Below are positions 6,370 to 6,448 of a stretch of 6,448 nt of DNA, piece after piece. Source of the stretch: Verrucomicrobiales bacterium. GTDB lineage: Bacteria > Verrucomicrobiota > Verrucomicrobiia > Verrucomicrobiales > V1-33. The DNA lies in assembly GCA_023253495.1 (NCBI GenBank), contig JALRGF010000691.1, positions 1 through 6,448 of the forward strand. The letters are read 5' to 3'. The notes beneath the pieces were generated by a model. That model searched no databases, was not told the origin of the DNA, and was given only the letters and a program-made list of their open reading frames with translations. The first letter of the stretch is position 1. Each line of letters starts with the position of its first letter. The translations under genes and the position numbers were made by a program.

Positions 6370-6448
6370 GGCACACACGCTCACGGCTTCCGCCCCGGGC
6401 GCGCACAAGAAGAGGCGGGGAACGGGCCACACAGTGGATGCGCCCTCC
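6370..6448. repeat. Structured intergenic repeat, copy B (cut by window end)
   Basis: The segment begins GGCACACACG and follows copy A through GGAACGGGCCACACAGTGGA to GCGCC at 6444. It is about 92 percent identical to 6202-6277, in the same orientation, with a period of 167-168 bases. The 3' half is expected just beyond the window. Confidence 0.8.

Larger units (their letters stand above)
5647..6448. other. Non-coding repeat-rich tract without an intact gene
   Basis: No frame here gives a recognisable complete protein, although the high GC content leaves several frames open on both strands. It holds three related copies of a structured GC-rich repeat, a transposase relic, a 10-base tandem repeat and a 15-base exact repeat (CGGGCATGGGAGGTG at 5974-5988 and 6348-6362). 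In 5751-5828 and 5989-6130 nothing further is recognised. No tRNA, rRNA or canonical T-tailed terminator was seen. Different frames of the long apparent minus-strand ORFs here are translations of the repeats. Confidence 0.75.

Noticed and set aside
5836..6432. Minus-strand open frame of 198 codons as a real gene
   Set aside because: Most of it translates repeat copies A and B and the 10-base tandem repeat; only the last ~39 residues resemble a protein family, and these are recorded as a transposase relic.
5657..6448. CRISPR array
   Set aside because: Repeat units are long, diverged and unevenly spaced (about 580 and 168 bases), with no short direct repeats separated by unique spacers and no cas gene.

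Overview
The window is GC-rich and carries three protein-coding genes followed by an 800-base non-coding tract full of repeats. The gene set suggests a Gram-negative member of the Verrucomicrobiota, perhaps near the Opitutaceae. It comprises a PhoPQ-activated pathogenicity-related (PqaA-like) secreted hydrolase, a large secreted CotH-kinase/lamin-tail protein whose C-terminal region has a 'GDGRSNFAEYALQTNP' segment typical of verrucomicrobial exported proteins, and an EF-hand lipoprotein. None of the three starts has a Shine-Dalgarno sequence, which also fits that phylum. The taxonomic call is an inference from gene content and style; no marker gene is present.

Layout. Bases 3-326 (minus) hold the N-terminal 108 codons of an EF-hand lipoprotein whose 3' end lies outside the window. 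Thirty-eight bases upstream of it on the same strand is the stop of a 1238-residue secreted CotH-family protein (365-4081, minus), so the two probably form an operon with the CotH gene first. Bases 4082-4308 are a divergent promoter region with four CCGGAA/TTCCGG hexamers arranged as two pairs, each pair offset by 14 bases; one pair forms a 20-base inverted repeat. Bases 4309-5646 (plus) encode the PqaA-like hydrolase. Bases 5647-6448 have no intact gene. They hold a short relic of an IS200-like/REP-associated (Y1, HUH) transposase on the minus strand, broken by a one-base frameshift inside its HUH motif, and three related copies of a GC-rich structured repeat, plus a 10-base tandem repeat.

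Function. All three proteins carry export signals: one lipobox, two signal peptides. The CotH protein combines lamin-tail and chitobiase-C-like beta-sandwich modules with a CotH kinase core, and sits beside a predicted calcium-binding lipoprotein, so this strand appears to build a cell-surface or extracellular protein set. The hydrolase reads away from the same intergenic region and could share regulation, but the sequence does not prove a common pathway. The repeat tract looks like an intergenic site colonised by a RAYT/REP-type system and then left to decay; it is the part of the window least explained by known genes.
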